Assembly: GCA_029262375.1 (NCBI GenBank)
Contig: JAJCZM010000016.1
Span: 62,001-126,000 of the forward strand
Direction: 5' to 3'
Length of the DNA stretch: 64,000 nt
Source of the DNA: Deltaproteobacteria bacterium
GTDB lineage: Bacteria > Desulfobacterota > Binatia > UBA1149 > SPBQ01
Shown here: piece by piece, positions 46,513 through 54,876 of the stretch
Numbering within the stretch: position 1 is the first letter of the stretch
Layout: each line of letters begins with the position of its first letter
Notes under the pieces: generated by a model
The model's input: the letters and a program-made list of their open reading frames with translations, nothing else
What the model was told of the DNA's origin: nothing
The model's database searches: none
Position numbers and translations under genes: made by a program

Positions 46513-47637
46513 TCAGGCCCAGGAGTCGAGGATGACCGTCGCCGCGCGTTCAGCCGCGCGGCCGTCCCAGAACGGAATTGCCGATGTCGCCCGAATTCTA
46601 TCGCTGCCGCCCAGAATCTCTTCTACGGCATCGAGTACGCCATCGGGCGCTGCAGGCATCAGACGATTGATTCCCGACTCGAGAGTCACCGGACGTTCCG
46701 TGCTCGTACGCAAGGTCAGGCAAGGAATCCCCAGATAGGCCGTCTCGTCCTGCATGCCGCCCGAATCTGTAAGCACGACACGCGCCGCTTCGACAAGTGC
46801 AAGGTTTCGAACGTAGGGCTGCGGCTCGAGCACCAACATCGCGTCGCCGCCGTCGAGTGCGGACGACAGGCCCGCCGCCTCGATTCGCTCGCGGGTGCGA
46901 GGATGCACGCAGAACACCACCGGCATTCGCCGACTCAGATCGCTCAGCATGGCGAGGTAACGCTGCAGTCGTTCGGGATCGTCGACGTTCGGTGGCCGGT
47001 GCAACGTCACGTACGCAAACTCGCCGGCCGGCAGTCCCAGCGATCCGGCGACACCGAGCGCACGCGCCTCGTCGAGATGCTCGACCAGCGTATCAATCAT
47101 CACGTTGCCGACCAGATGGATCTGCTCGGGCGAACGCCCTTCTCTTAGTAGGTTCTCGTTGGCCGCAGATTCGGTGGTAAGCATCACCTCGGCCAATGCA
47201 TCCACGATAACGCGGTTGACCTCTTCAGGCATGGATCGGTCGAAGGAACGAAGCCCGGCCTCCACGTGCGCAACCGAGATCCCCAGTTTCACCCCGGCCA
47301 GCGTCGCGGCGAGCGTCGAATTGACATCGCCGAAGACGACGATTCCGCGCGGCAAGTCGCTCTGGAGCAAGAGTTTCTCGTACTCGACGAGAATCCCCGC
47401 TGTCTGAACGCCTTGGGTACCGGACACCGAGGAGAGCTGCGCCGTCCTGCAGTGGCGGCCGTAGCGCTCGGCAATGTCGTCCCCCATCGGGTGGGCCATC
47501 AGCGCGTCGAAGTGCTGGCCGGTGTGAACGACCCGCACATCGAGCGTGCGATCGGCAGCAAGAAGCGCCGCGAGTAACGGGGCCATCTTCATCACATTCG
47601 GACGCGCGCCGACTACCAGATCGAGTTTCACAGACAT
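46513..47637 (-). CDS. wecB: UDP-N-acetylglucosamine 2-epimerase (non-hydrolysing)
   Basis: 374 residues. Interconverts UDP-GlcNAc and UDP-ManNAc for envelope polysaccharides. Family segments: VVGARPNVMKMAPL, VVHTGQHFD, VHGDVNST in the form VVFGDVNSTLA, VAHVEAGLRSFDRSMPEEVNR, and LTDSGGMQDETAYLGIPCLTLR with the typical RTSTERP. It lies on the opposite strand from the following sugar genes and converges with thiE. Confidence 0.93.
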   Translation of the reverse strand: MSVKLDLVVGARPNVMKMAPLLAALLAADRTLDVRVVHTGQHFDALMAHPMGDDIAERYGRHCRTAQLSSVSGTQGVQTAGILVEYEKLLLQSDLPRGIVVFGDVNSTLAATLAGVKLGISVAHVEAGLRSFDRSMPEEVNRVIVDALAEVMLTTESAANENLLREGRSPEQIHLVGNVMIDTLVEHLDEARALGVAGSLGLPAGEFAYVTLHRPPNVDDPERLQRYLAMLSDLSRRMPVVFCVHPRTRERIEAAGLSSALDGGDAMLVLEPQPYVRNLALVEAARVVLTDSGGMQDETAYLGIPCLTLRTSTERPVTLESGINRLMPAAPDGVLDAVEEILGGSDRIRATSAIPFWDGRAAERAATVILDSWA

Positions 47638-47817
47638 CAGTGAGGCGGCGCGGTCACATCGCTGTCACGTCGCGTTCGCAAGCTTACCATACGCACACGA
47701 TGCACTGACGCGACTGCGCGATAGCCATCCGGATAGCGCGGCGCGTTATGCCCGCGTGTTTGCGATGCGCAATACTCTGCTGGTAAGAAACACCGTCGGA
47801 CCGGGGGCATTCGCGGA

Positions 47818-48522
47818 GTGGCAGAGCCAGAGAACAGTTCGCTTCCGAGCGTATCGGTCGTCATTCCCACCCATAACGAAGCGGGCACGATCGCCGAAAT
47901 CGTTCGTCAGGCGCTCGCGCACACACCATCGATTCGCGAGGTGCTGATCATCGATGACGGCTCCAGCGACGGAACCGCCGACGTGGCCCGTGAGGCGGGC
48001 GCACGCGTCGTGCGGCTCGACGTCAATCGGGGCAAGGGCGAGGCCATGCGAATCGGCATCGTCGAAGCACGCGGCGAACTGATCGCCTTCCTCGACGGCG
48101 ACGGACAGGACGACCCCAGCGAAATTCCCCTGTTACTCGACGCGCTTACGCCGGGCGTAGACATGGTCATCGGCTCCCGATTTCTCGGCCGTTTCGAGGA
48201 CGGCTCGATCACCAGACTCAACCACTTCGGAACCCGTATGCTGCGGGCGACGCTCAATAGCCTGTATCGCGCGAGCGTGAGCGATCCGATCGCGGGCTTT
48301 CGCGTGTTGCGTAAGAAAGCGCTCGACGGCTGTCGCCTGAACGCCAAGCGATACGATATCGAGGTGGACATCCTGTGCGCGCTGCTCGAGAGCGGCTGTC
48401 GCGTGGTCGAGATCCCCGTCAATCGCTATCCTCGCACGTACGGCAACACCGATCTCGCGTCGTTTCGCGACGGCTCTCGCATCTTCTGGCGCATCGTATC
48501 AAGGCGAGCCGGCCTCGCCTGA
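47818..48522 (+). CDS. Family 2 glycosyltransferase (polyprenyl-phosphate sugar transferase-like)
   Basis: 234 residues from a GTG. GT-A fold: SVVIPTHNEAGTIAEIV, IIDDGSSDGT, the metal-binding FLDGDGQDDPSEIP and SDPIAGFRVLRKKAL. The pattern matches dolichyl/polyprenyl-phosphate mannose or glucose synthases, but the membrane helices of some members are absent, so it is cytosolic or peripheral. First of three plus-strand sugar genes. Substrate unknown. Confidence 0.85.
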   Translation: MAEPENSSLPSVSVVIPTHNEAGTIAEIVRQALAHTPSIREVLIIDDGSSDGTADVAREAGARVVRLDVNRGKGEAMRIGIVEARGELIAFLDGDGQDDPSEIPLLLDALTPGVDMVIGSRFLGRFEDGSITRLNHFGTRMLRATLNSLYRASVSDPIAGFRVLRKKALDGCRLNAKRYDIEVDILCALLESGCRVVEIPVNRYPRTYGNTDLASFRDGSRIFWRIVSRRAGLA

Positions 48523-48610
48523 GGCGGAGAAGGCGATTTTCACACGCAGTTTCTCCGTTTACGACGCGAAGTGCGCGGCACCTGACGGGGCTCTCGGGGT
48601 AGAATAAGAC

Positions 48611-49549
48611 GTGCGTGCACTCGTTACAGGAGGAGTCGGGTTCATCGGATCCCACCTGGTCCGCGGACTGGTCACCGCCGGCGCGGACGTCGTCGTCGCC
48701 GACAATCTGTCGAGCACCCACACGCTCGAGTTAATCGCCGACGTACGCGACCGCATCGAGTTCCATCACGTAGACGTGCGCTGCCCCGAAGATCTCGGGC
48801 GATTGCCGCGCGGGCACTACGATCGCATCTTTCATCTAGCGGCATCGTTCGCGAACGAATTGTCGATCGAACACCCGGTTCTCGATGCGCGTACGAACGC
48901 AGACGGCACTGCGAATGTGCTCGCGTTCGCGGCGGCGGAAGGCTGCGACCTGTTCGTGTACACGGGATCGTCTTCGTCCTACGGAAACATCGACGTACCG
49001 ATGGCGGAAGGCGATCCAACCAAACCGCATACACCGTACGCACGCGACAAGATGCGCGGTGAAGAGCTGGCGATCACTTCCGGTTTACCGTCGACCGTGT
49101 TCCGACTGTTCAATGTGTACGGGCCCGGCGATATTCCCGGGCGCTACCGCAACGCGATCCCCAACATGATGCGTGCACTGGACGATCCGAGCAGCCGGAT
49201 TCGAATTCTCGGGCGCGAAGCCAGCCGGGACTTCACCTACGTGGACGATGTCGTCAGTTACTTGCTCGACGCGGAGCGCGCGCGCGGCGAGATCGTGAAC
49301 ATCGGAACCGGAAACGAAACAAAAATCGTGGATCTCGCGACGACGATCCTGACACTGTTCGGCCTCGACGCCGACCGCTTGACGTTCGAAGAGCCGCGCA
49401 CCTGGGACCTGGTCAGCCGTCGCGTCGCGAACATCCAACGACTCGAAGCACTCTACGGCCCCGTACGTCAGACCGATCTAACCGAGGGATTGCTCACGAC
49501 CGCACGCTGGCTGCACGACACCGGCAGGATCAAACACGCACCGTCATGA
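48611..49549 (+). CDS. NAD-dependent nucleotide-sugar epimerase/dehydratase
   Basis: 312-residue extended SDR from a GTG. Rossmann motif GGVGFIGSHLVRGL, catalytic TGSSSSYGN and YARDKMRGEE (Tyr-x3-Lys), sugar-binding RLFNVYGPGDIPGRY. It resembles UDP-glucose 4-epimerase and UDP-glucuronate-type enzymes. The exact sugar cannot be assigned. It is coupled to the PIG-L gene by an ATGA overlap. Confidence 0.88.
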   Translation: MRALVTGGVGFIGSHLVRGLVTAGADVVVADNLSSTHTLELIADVRDRIEFHHVDVRCPEDLGRLPRGHYDRIFHLAASFANELSIEHPVLDARTNADGTANVLAFAAAEGCDLFVYTGSSSSYGNIDVPMAEGDPTKPHTPYARDKMRGEELAITSGLPSTVFRLFNVYGPGDIPGRYRNAIPNMMRALDDPSSRIRILGREASRDFTYVDDVVSYLLDAERARGEIVNIGTGNETKIVDLATTILTLFGLDADRLTFEEPRTWDLVSRRVANIQRLEALYGPVRQTDLTEGLLTTARWLHDTGRIKHAPS

Positions 49550-50202
49550 AACTGCCCGATCGCATCCTCTTCGTCGGCGCGCACTGCGACGACATCGAAC
49601 TACTCGCCGGTGGGCTACTGAGCCGCGCGTGTCGCTCGAGTCGCGAGGTTGGAGTGCTGGTCTTCAGCGATCATCGCGGCGTCGTCGATGACGCGGCGGC
49701 GCAGCAAGCACGCGCGGAGTTTTCCGCCAACATGAAGTGGCTGACCGATCGCGACGGCACGCCGGTCAACGACCTCAGCGACCGCATGCTACCGGCCTGC
49801 AGCGGCCACTTCGAAAGCAAAAGAGGCGACATCTATGCGCGCCTAGAGGCACTACGCGACGACTATGACCTCGTCGTCAGTCATGCGCCAAGCGATACCA
49901 ACCAAGACCATCGGCAGGTGTCGATCGAAGTCGCGCGCGTTTTCAAAGGCCACACGAGTATCTTGGCCGGCGAGTTCCCGAACAATGATCTCGGCGATTT
50001 CAGCGCCGACGTTCACATCGCGCTCACGCAGGCCGATGTCGATGCAAAGGTCCGCATGGTCGGCAGCTATGCTTCGCAGCAGTTCGACGGAAGACCGTAT
50101 TTCTCACAAGAGGCATTGAGGGGCTTGGCCGCTGTGCGCGGATCGCAGATTCGCACGAACCTTGCCGAGGCGTTCTCAGCCGTTCGAATTCGCGTCGACT
50201 AG
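49546..50202 (+). CDS. PIG-L (LmbE-like) family deacetylase
   Basis: 218 residues. The zinc motif AHCDDIELLAGGLL at residues 12-25 and the second SHAPSDTNQDHRQVS (His-x-x-His-type site) are as in PIG-L/MshB/BshB enzymes that deacetylate GlcNAc moieties. Here it probably removes an acetyl group from a sugar made or transferred by the upstream genes. The 3' end overlaps the convergent radical SAM gene by 4 bases. Confidence 0.85.
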   Translation: MKLPDRILFVGAHCDDIELLAGGLLSRACRSSREVGVLVFSDHRGVVDDAAAQQARAEFSANMKWLTDRDGTPVNDLSDRMLPACSGHFESKRGDIYARLEALRDDYDLVVSHAPSDTNQDHRQVSIEVARVFKGHTSILAGEFPNNDLGDFSADVHIALTQADVDAKVRMVGSYASQQFDGRPYFSQEALRGLAAVRGSQIRTNLAEAFSAVRIRVD

Positions 50203-51815
50203 CGCTCGAGCGCGACTGCGCGAGAACGCCTGATCGCACGTACGCGATCAACCATGTCGCCCACGGCGCGATCCAAACGCGTTCGGTGTTTTCCTGAACG
50301 CACGTTGCGAATCAGTTCTACAATGCGCCCCGGCCGACCGAGAAACGATCGCAGGTAGAAACCGCCGAGCGCGGCATACGTCGCCATTCCCAGTTCCCGG
50401 TTGCTCAGGTGTTCCGACCACGAGTCGAACGCGCTCACATCGGAGTACTGCGCGAGCATGTCGTAGTAGGCGTCGTCCAGACCGCTGAGTTGGCCGTCGG
50501 CCACCATCTGATCAAAGAGTTCGGATCCCGGGTACGGACAGAAGGGACCGATGTTGACGTCATCGACACCCAATCCCGCCAACGACCAGATGAAACGAAT
50601 CGTCTCCCAAACTTCAGCGCGGGTCTCGCCTGGGAATCCGAGGATCATGTTGACCTTCAGACTGATGCCGGCATCGACCGCCGCACGCATGCTCACTCTC
50701 ATGCGATCGAGCTTTACTTTCTTTTTGATCCGTTTGAGGACGGCGGGGGACCCGGATTCCGGTGCGTACGCGAAGTAGCTACAGCCGGCCTTGCGCATGA
50801 GCGGGAGCGTGTCGTCGTCCAAGGCCTCCGAACGCGTGCCTGACGGAATCTGCCAACTGATATCGTAGCCGCGTTCGAGTACGCCCGCGCAGAACTCCCG
50901 TAGCCAGTCCTTCTGCAAGATCGCGGTGAGATCGTAGAAGTCGAAATTCTCTGCGCCGTACTCTTCGATCGCCCAGCCTATCTCGTCGAGTACGGCTTGC
51001 GGATCGCGTGCCGCCCAGCGCGTCGTCCACATCTGCGGGCTCGAGCAGAACGTGCACTGATACGGACAGCCGCGCGTTGCCAAAATCGGCATGCTGCGCG
51101 AACGCCCGATACCGTATGCATAGCCGCCGTCGAGATAGGCGCGCAGCGGCATCAGATCCCACGCCGGGCGCGGGATGGAATCGACGTCCTTGATGCGCGC
51201 GCGCGCCGAGTTCTCGCGATAGGCGTCGCCGTCGCGCCAAGCGAGCCCGGCGACCGCTTCGAGCTCGGCCGGATCGCATCCTCGCGCAATGACACCGAGC
51301 AATTCGACCAGCGTCTCTTCGCCCTCGCCCAAGACGCAGTAGTCGATGTCGGGACATGCACGCATGCTCGACTCGGCCGCGGCATTGATGTGTTCACCGC
51401 CGGCAATAAGTGCCACGTCGGGCCGAGCCGCGGCAATCGCTTCGATCACCTGGCGCACCAACGGCCATTCCTCAGAGAACGAACAGGTCACACCGACCAC
51501 GTTCGCGCCGGCCGGAATCAGCGAAACGATTGCTTCATCGCTCAAGCCGACGCGCACGAACCGACCACCGGGCATCGGCAACATCTGTTCGATCGCTTCG
51601 CCCACCGCATCGATCATGCTCACTTCGTAGCCGGCCTCTCGCGAGACGGCCGCGAGATAGGCCAAGCCGATGGGAGGACAACGCAACGTGGAGTAACTGG
51701 CCTTCGGGACACGAATCGGCGGTTTGACGAGACAGAGTACGGGCTGCACTGCGCCGACCTGCCGAGCGTCGGCATCGCGCACCGCAGAGCTGGATGTGAT
51801 GGGCGCCTCGGTCAC
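50199..51815 (-). CDS. B12-binding domain radical SAM protein (first)
   Basis: 538 residues. N-terminal cobalamin-binding-like domain (about 25-180; PPIGLAYLAAVSREAGYEVSMIDAVGE, ALIAGGEHINAAA, DYCVLGEGEETLVEL). The radical SAM core follows with CPYQCTFC at about residues 250-257. The later FAYAPESGSPAVLKRIKKKVK and MILGFPGETRAEV are usual in this family. Members catalyse methylation or other radical chemistry with methylcobalamin; substrate unknown. It lacks the common DxHxxH B12-ligand motif, as do many family members. Start frame is open with no clear ribosome-binding site. Confidence 0.88.
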   Translation of the reverse strand: MTEAPITSSSAVRDADARQVGAVQPVLCLVKPPIRVPKASYSTLRCPPIGLAYLAAVSREAGYEVSMIDAVGEAIEQMLPMPGGRFVRVGLSDEAIVSLIPAGANVVGVTCSFSEEWPLVRQVIEAIAAARPDVALIAGGEHINAAAESSMRACPDIDYCVLGEGEETLVELLGVIARGCDPAELEAVAGLAWRDGDAYRENSARARIKDVDSIPRPAWDLMPLRAYLDGGYAYGIGRSRSMPILATRGCPYQCTFCSSPQMWTTRWAARDPQAVLDEIGWAIEEYGAENFDFYDLTAILQKDWLREFCAGVLERGYDISWQIPSGTRSEALDDDTLPLMRKAGCSYFAYAPESGSPAVLKRIKKKVKLDRMRVSMRAAVDAGISLKVNMILGFPGETRAEVWETIRFIWSLAGLGVDDVNIGPFCPYPGSELFDQMVADGQLSGLDDAYYDMLAQYSDVSAFDSWSEHLSNRELGMATYAALGGFYLRSFLGRPGRIVELIRNVRSGKHRTRLDRAVGDMVDRVRAIRRSRAVALER

Positions 51816-52109
51816 CGGGGGACTATAACCCAGCGGCTGGGCGTGTCCTAGGGGTCGAAACGGGCGAGACGCGGCGATTCAACGAAACCGCGGCGACGGC
51901 GAAGACGGCCGACGACGCGTCGCGAGAAGTCGATCCGCGCGTCGGCGAGCGCAAGGCGAATGACACATCGGCGGCGGTTCTCAGTCGGGGGTACGTCCCT
52001 CTTTCGACTTCCATCGAGCTCGGCGCACGCGCCCTCGCAGCCTCACCGCCCCGCGCGCAACCTTGCAGGGACGAGGCGAGTAGAGCACGGTAGTAGAGGA
52101 GGCTTCCCA

Positions 52110-53015
52110 GTGGCGACGACGCACATATCAGACGCGCCACCGCGCACGGTACCGCGTGCCACGGCCCCCGATGAGATCGATGACATCGTCGACCTCGCCC
52201 GCTTCAGCGCCGAGCTACCTCCTCTGCGCGAAGCGATGGACACCGCCGAACCCTTCCCACACGTCGTCATCGACGACTTCCTGCGTGCCGATATCGCGGA
52301 GCGTGCACTTGCCGACTTCCCGACACCGACGGCGGGCGAATGGATCCACTACAAGCACGTTACCGAGCGCAAGATCGGGCGTTCACAGGTCGCGCAGTTC
52401 CCCGACGTGCATCGAATGATCGTCGACGCGATGAGTACACCGGAGTTCGTCGGCTACCTATCGCGACTCACCGGTATCCCCGGCCTGTTCGCCGATCCCG
52501 AGCTCGAGGGCGGCGGCCTTCATCAAACCCAGGCCGGCGGTTTTCTCTCGGTCCACACCGATTTCAGCGCGCACGCCCGTCATCCGTCTTGGGCGCGACG
52601 CGTGAACGTCCTGGTGTTCTTCAACCGAGATTGGGAGGACGAGTACGGCGGCCAGCTCGAGCTGTGGGACAGCAACGTCGAGCGCTGCGTGACGACAATC
52701 AGTCCGACGTTCAATCGCTGCGTCATCTTCCCTACGAACGAGAGGACCTATCACGGACATCCTCGAGCACTGGACGTTGATCCTGGGTTCACGCGCAAGT
52801 CGCTTGCGCTGTACTACTTCGACGAAGTTGAGGACGCCGCGAACGCGACGAACGCGCGCGCGACTTCGTATCGCGCACGACCGCAAGATTCCGCAATCGC
52901 GCGGATAATGATCGGCGCAGACAACATCTTGCTTGCGCGCTACGCCGCCCTGAAGCGACGTTTCGGGTTCAGCGACCGCTTCGTCAGCCGTCTATTGGCG
53001 AAATTTTTCGGATAG
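52110..53015 (+). CDS. 2-oxoglutarate/Fe(II)-dependent oxygenase
   Basis: 301 residues from the GTG at 52110, preceded by GAGGAGG; the open frame further upstream (from 51960) is not supported. Iron ligands appear as HTD (residues 149-151) and His215 or His217 in TYHGHPRAL, with a probable 2-oxoglutarate-binding Arg in FTRKSLALYYF. It resembles the prolyl-4-hydroxylase-type domain. Its 3' end overlaps the convergent radical SAM gene by 24 bases. Hydroxylation of a glycan, peptide or small molecule is plausible; substrate unknown. Confidence 0.82.
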   Translation: MATTHISDAPPRTVPRATAPDEIDDIVDLARFSAELPPLREAMDTAEPFPHVVIDDFLRADIAERALADFPTPTAGEWIHYKHVTERKIGRSQVAQFPDVHRMIVDAMSTPEFVGYLSRLTGIPGLFADPELEGGGLHQTQAGGFLSVHTDFSAHARHPSWARRVNVLVFFNRDWEDEYGGQLELWDSNVERCVTTISPTFNRCVIFPTNERTYHGHPRALDVDPGFTRKSLALYYFDEVEDAANATNARATSYRARPQDSAIARIMIGADNILLARYAALKRRFGFSDRFVSRLLAKFFG

Positions 53016-54479
53016 AGAAACACCCGCCGGCGCGGGCGCTGCGGTCTCGGAATCGAAGCGCTCGGGAGTCGGCATGCGACCGAGCACGATCTTGCGCAAC
53101 ACCGCGAGGCCTTCGCTGTGGTACTTCCAAACGAAACGCGCGAAGTCGGCATAGCGACGATTGCGCAAAAATACCTTGACGTAGGCGAGCATCTGCAGGA
53201 TTTCGAGTTCGCGACGCGACAGATTCTCGAACTCCAACGCGTGACCGATCTGCTTGCTGTAGTCGTTCCAGTCGGTAGACAGCAATCGGTAACCGCCTTC
53301 TCCGCGTGCCGCCATGGCCGCGACTTCGGTGCCCGGGTACGGCACCATCACGCCGACGATCGGACGATCGGGGTTGAGCTCGACCGCGAAATCGATCGTT
53401 CGCATCGCCGACTCCCAGGTCTCATACGGATGGCCGACGATGAGCAAGCCTTCGATCGGCAGGCCGGCATCGCGAGCCGCCTGGCGTGCTTCGATGACAC
53501 GCTCCATGCTCGATCCCTTTTTCATTCGTTTCAAAATGTCGGGATCGCCCGTCTCGATGCCCAGTCCGCAAATGAAACAGCCTGCTGCCTTCATCTTCGC
53601 GAACAACTCGCGATCCACCGTGTTCACGTGAGTCTGCGCCGACCAGCGTAGCTTGCTGCCGATATCGGCGGCGATCATCGCGTCGAGTAGTGCGTGCGTG
53701 CGCTCGCGATCGACCGTGAACAGTTCATCGCAGATGTAGAGTTCGGTGCCGCCGCGGGCGATGATCTCGTGAAGTTCCGTCATCACGGCGTCGATCGATC
53801 TCATTCTCACCGTGCGGCCGTTCGGGTTCGCACAAAATGTGCAGCGATAGGCGCACCCGCGCTGGGTCATCAGCAGATAGCGCGTCGCGTTCGGAACCAG
53901 ATCCCATGCCGGGTTGGGGAACTCGTCGAGATCGACGGTTCGCACGCGCTCGGGCGTAGCGCCGGGCTGCGGCGCAAGACGCTGCCCACGGTGTTCATAG
54001 TCCGCGCGCAGATGGACACCCGGAATGCCGGCGATCGACTCGCCCCGATCGATGTTCCCTACGAGCTGCGTGAACGTCAGTTCGCCCTCACCGACGACAG
54101 CGCAGTCAAACGACGGAAACTCTTCGAGCGTACGATCGGGCAACACGGTCGCGTGCACACCGCCGATAACGGTTACCACGTCTGGCGAGATGGACTTTGC
54201 CATCTCTGCGACACGCGACGCAGGAATGATCTCATTGGTGAAAGCCGTCAACCCGACGACGTCCGGCTGAAACTGGCGGATTCGATCAGAGACGGCGGCG
54301 TAGGAGAGACGTTCGAACTTGGAATCGACGATCTCGATCTCGGCGTCGCCGTGGCTACGCAGATGCGAGGCCAAACAAGCAAGCCCCAAGCGCGTGAAAT
54401 TCGGCGTGTCGTATTCGTCTACGCGCTGGTAAGGCGGGGGATTGATGAGTAAGACGCGCAAGCGTTGCTTCTCCAACAC
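52992..54479 (-). CDS. B12-binding domain radical SAM protein (second)
   Basis: 495 residues. B12-binding-like N-terminal domain (LLINPPPYQRVDEYDTP, LGLACLASHLRSHGDAEIEIVDSK, VVTVIGGVHATVLPDRTLEEFP). The radical SAM motif is CAYRCTFC at about residues 205-212, followed by LYICDELFTVDRER, GLGIETGDPDILKRMKKG and LLIVGHPYETWES. The C-terminal about 60 residues are unassigned. It differs from the first copy and is not a recent duplicate. Confidence 0.88.
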   Translation of the reverse strand: MLEKQRLRVLLINPPPYQRVDEYDTPNFTRLGLACLASHLRSHGDAEIEIVDSKFERLSYAAVSDRIRQFQPDVVGLTAFTNEIIPASRVAEMAKSISPDVVTVIGGVHATVLPDRTLEEFPSFDCAVVGEGELTFTQLVGNIDRGESIAGIPGVHLRADYEHRGQRLAPQPGATPERVRTVDLDEFPNPAWDLVPNATRYLLMTQRGCAYRCTFCANPNGRTVRMRSIDAVMTELHEIIARGGTELYICDELFTVDRERTHALLDAMIAADIGSKLRWSAQTHVNTVDRELFAKMKAAGCFICGLGIETGDPDILKRMKKGSSMERVIEARQAARDAGLPIEGLLIVGHPYETWESAMRTIDFAVELNPDRPIVGVMVPYPGTEVAAMAARGEGGYRLLSTDWNDYSKQIGHALEFENLSRRELEILQMLAYVKVFLRNRRYADFARFVWKYHSEGLAVLRKIVLGRMPTPERFDSETAAPAPAGVSLSEKFRQ

Positions 54480-54876
54480 GTGAGAGCGAGGTCAGTCACT
54501 CCGGGAATCAATGATCGAGGGTGAATCGATTGCCCCCTGTACAGCAACCCCGCAGCACCGAAGCAGGGCCTTGAGCGTTGTTACCACTCATGAGGCGACT
54601 GAGTCAACGCGGCTCGGCCGATCGATGACGCGGCGCCATCGGGGGTGTGTCGTGCAGGAAACATAGAGAATGCGCAGTTCTCGACGATCGATGTTGCAGC
54701 GATGTTCCGCGCAGTTCGCGTTGACTGGGAAACATCCGGACGCGTATAGTGACGCGCGATCACGACGCGAAACCAGTGACACGAGCGACTACTTCTGCGC
54801 TGCACCGCTGCAGAGTCGGACACGTCGCCCGTGAGTCGCGCGACGAAGTGAGCGTAGGCGCGCAGCGAGCGTAACA
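54480..54876. other. 397-base divergent gap between two radical SAM genes
   Basis: Contains a strong plus-strand promoter (54721-54750) and no convincing gene. Frames that cover parts of it on the minus strand run antisense into the next gene. A 32-codon frame starting with GTG at 54776 ends 2 bases before the TTG start of the downstream gene, but its peptide has no precursor-like features. It was searched by eye for a RiPP precursor and none was recognised. Confidence 0.5.
54721..54750 (+). promoter_or_regulatory. Strong sigma70-type promoter of the radical SAM fusion gene
   Basis: TTGACT (54721-54726) and TATAGT (54745-54750) with an 18-base spacer. Each hexamer matches 5 of 6 consensus positions. 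Transcription would start near 54757 and leave a leader of about 120 bases before the TTG start at 54877. Confidence 0.65.

Noticed and set aside
51960..52109. N-terminal extension of the 2OG oxygenase
   Set aside because: The extension is Arg/Ser-rich and has no ribosome-binding site; the GTG at 52110 follows GAGGAGG.
54776..54874. 32-codon frame in the leader of the radical SAM fusion gene, considered as a RiPP precursor
   Set aside because: No leader/core organisation, no Cys/Ser/Thr-rich core and no conserved tail is visible; starts with GTG without a ribosome-binding site.
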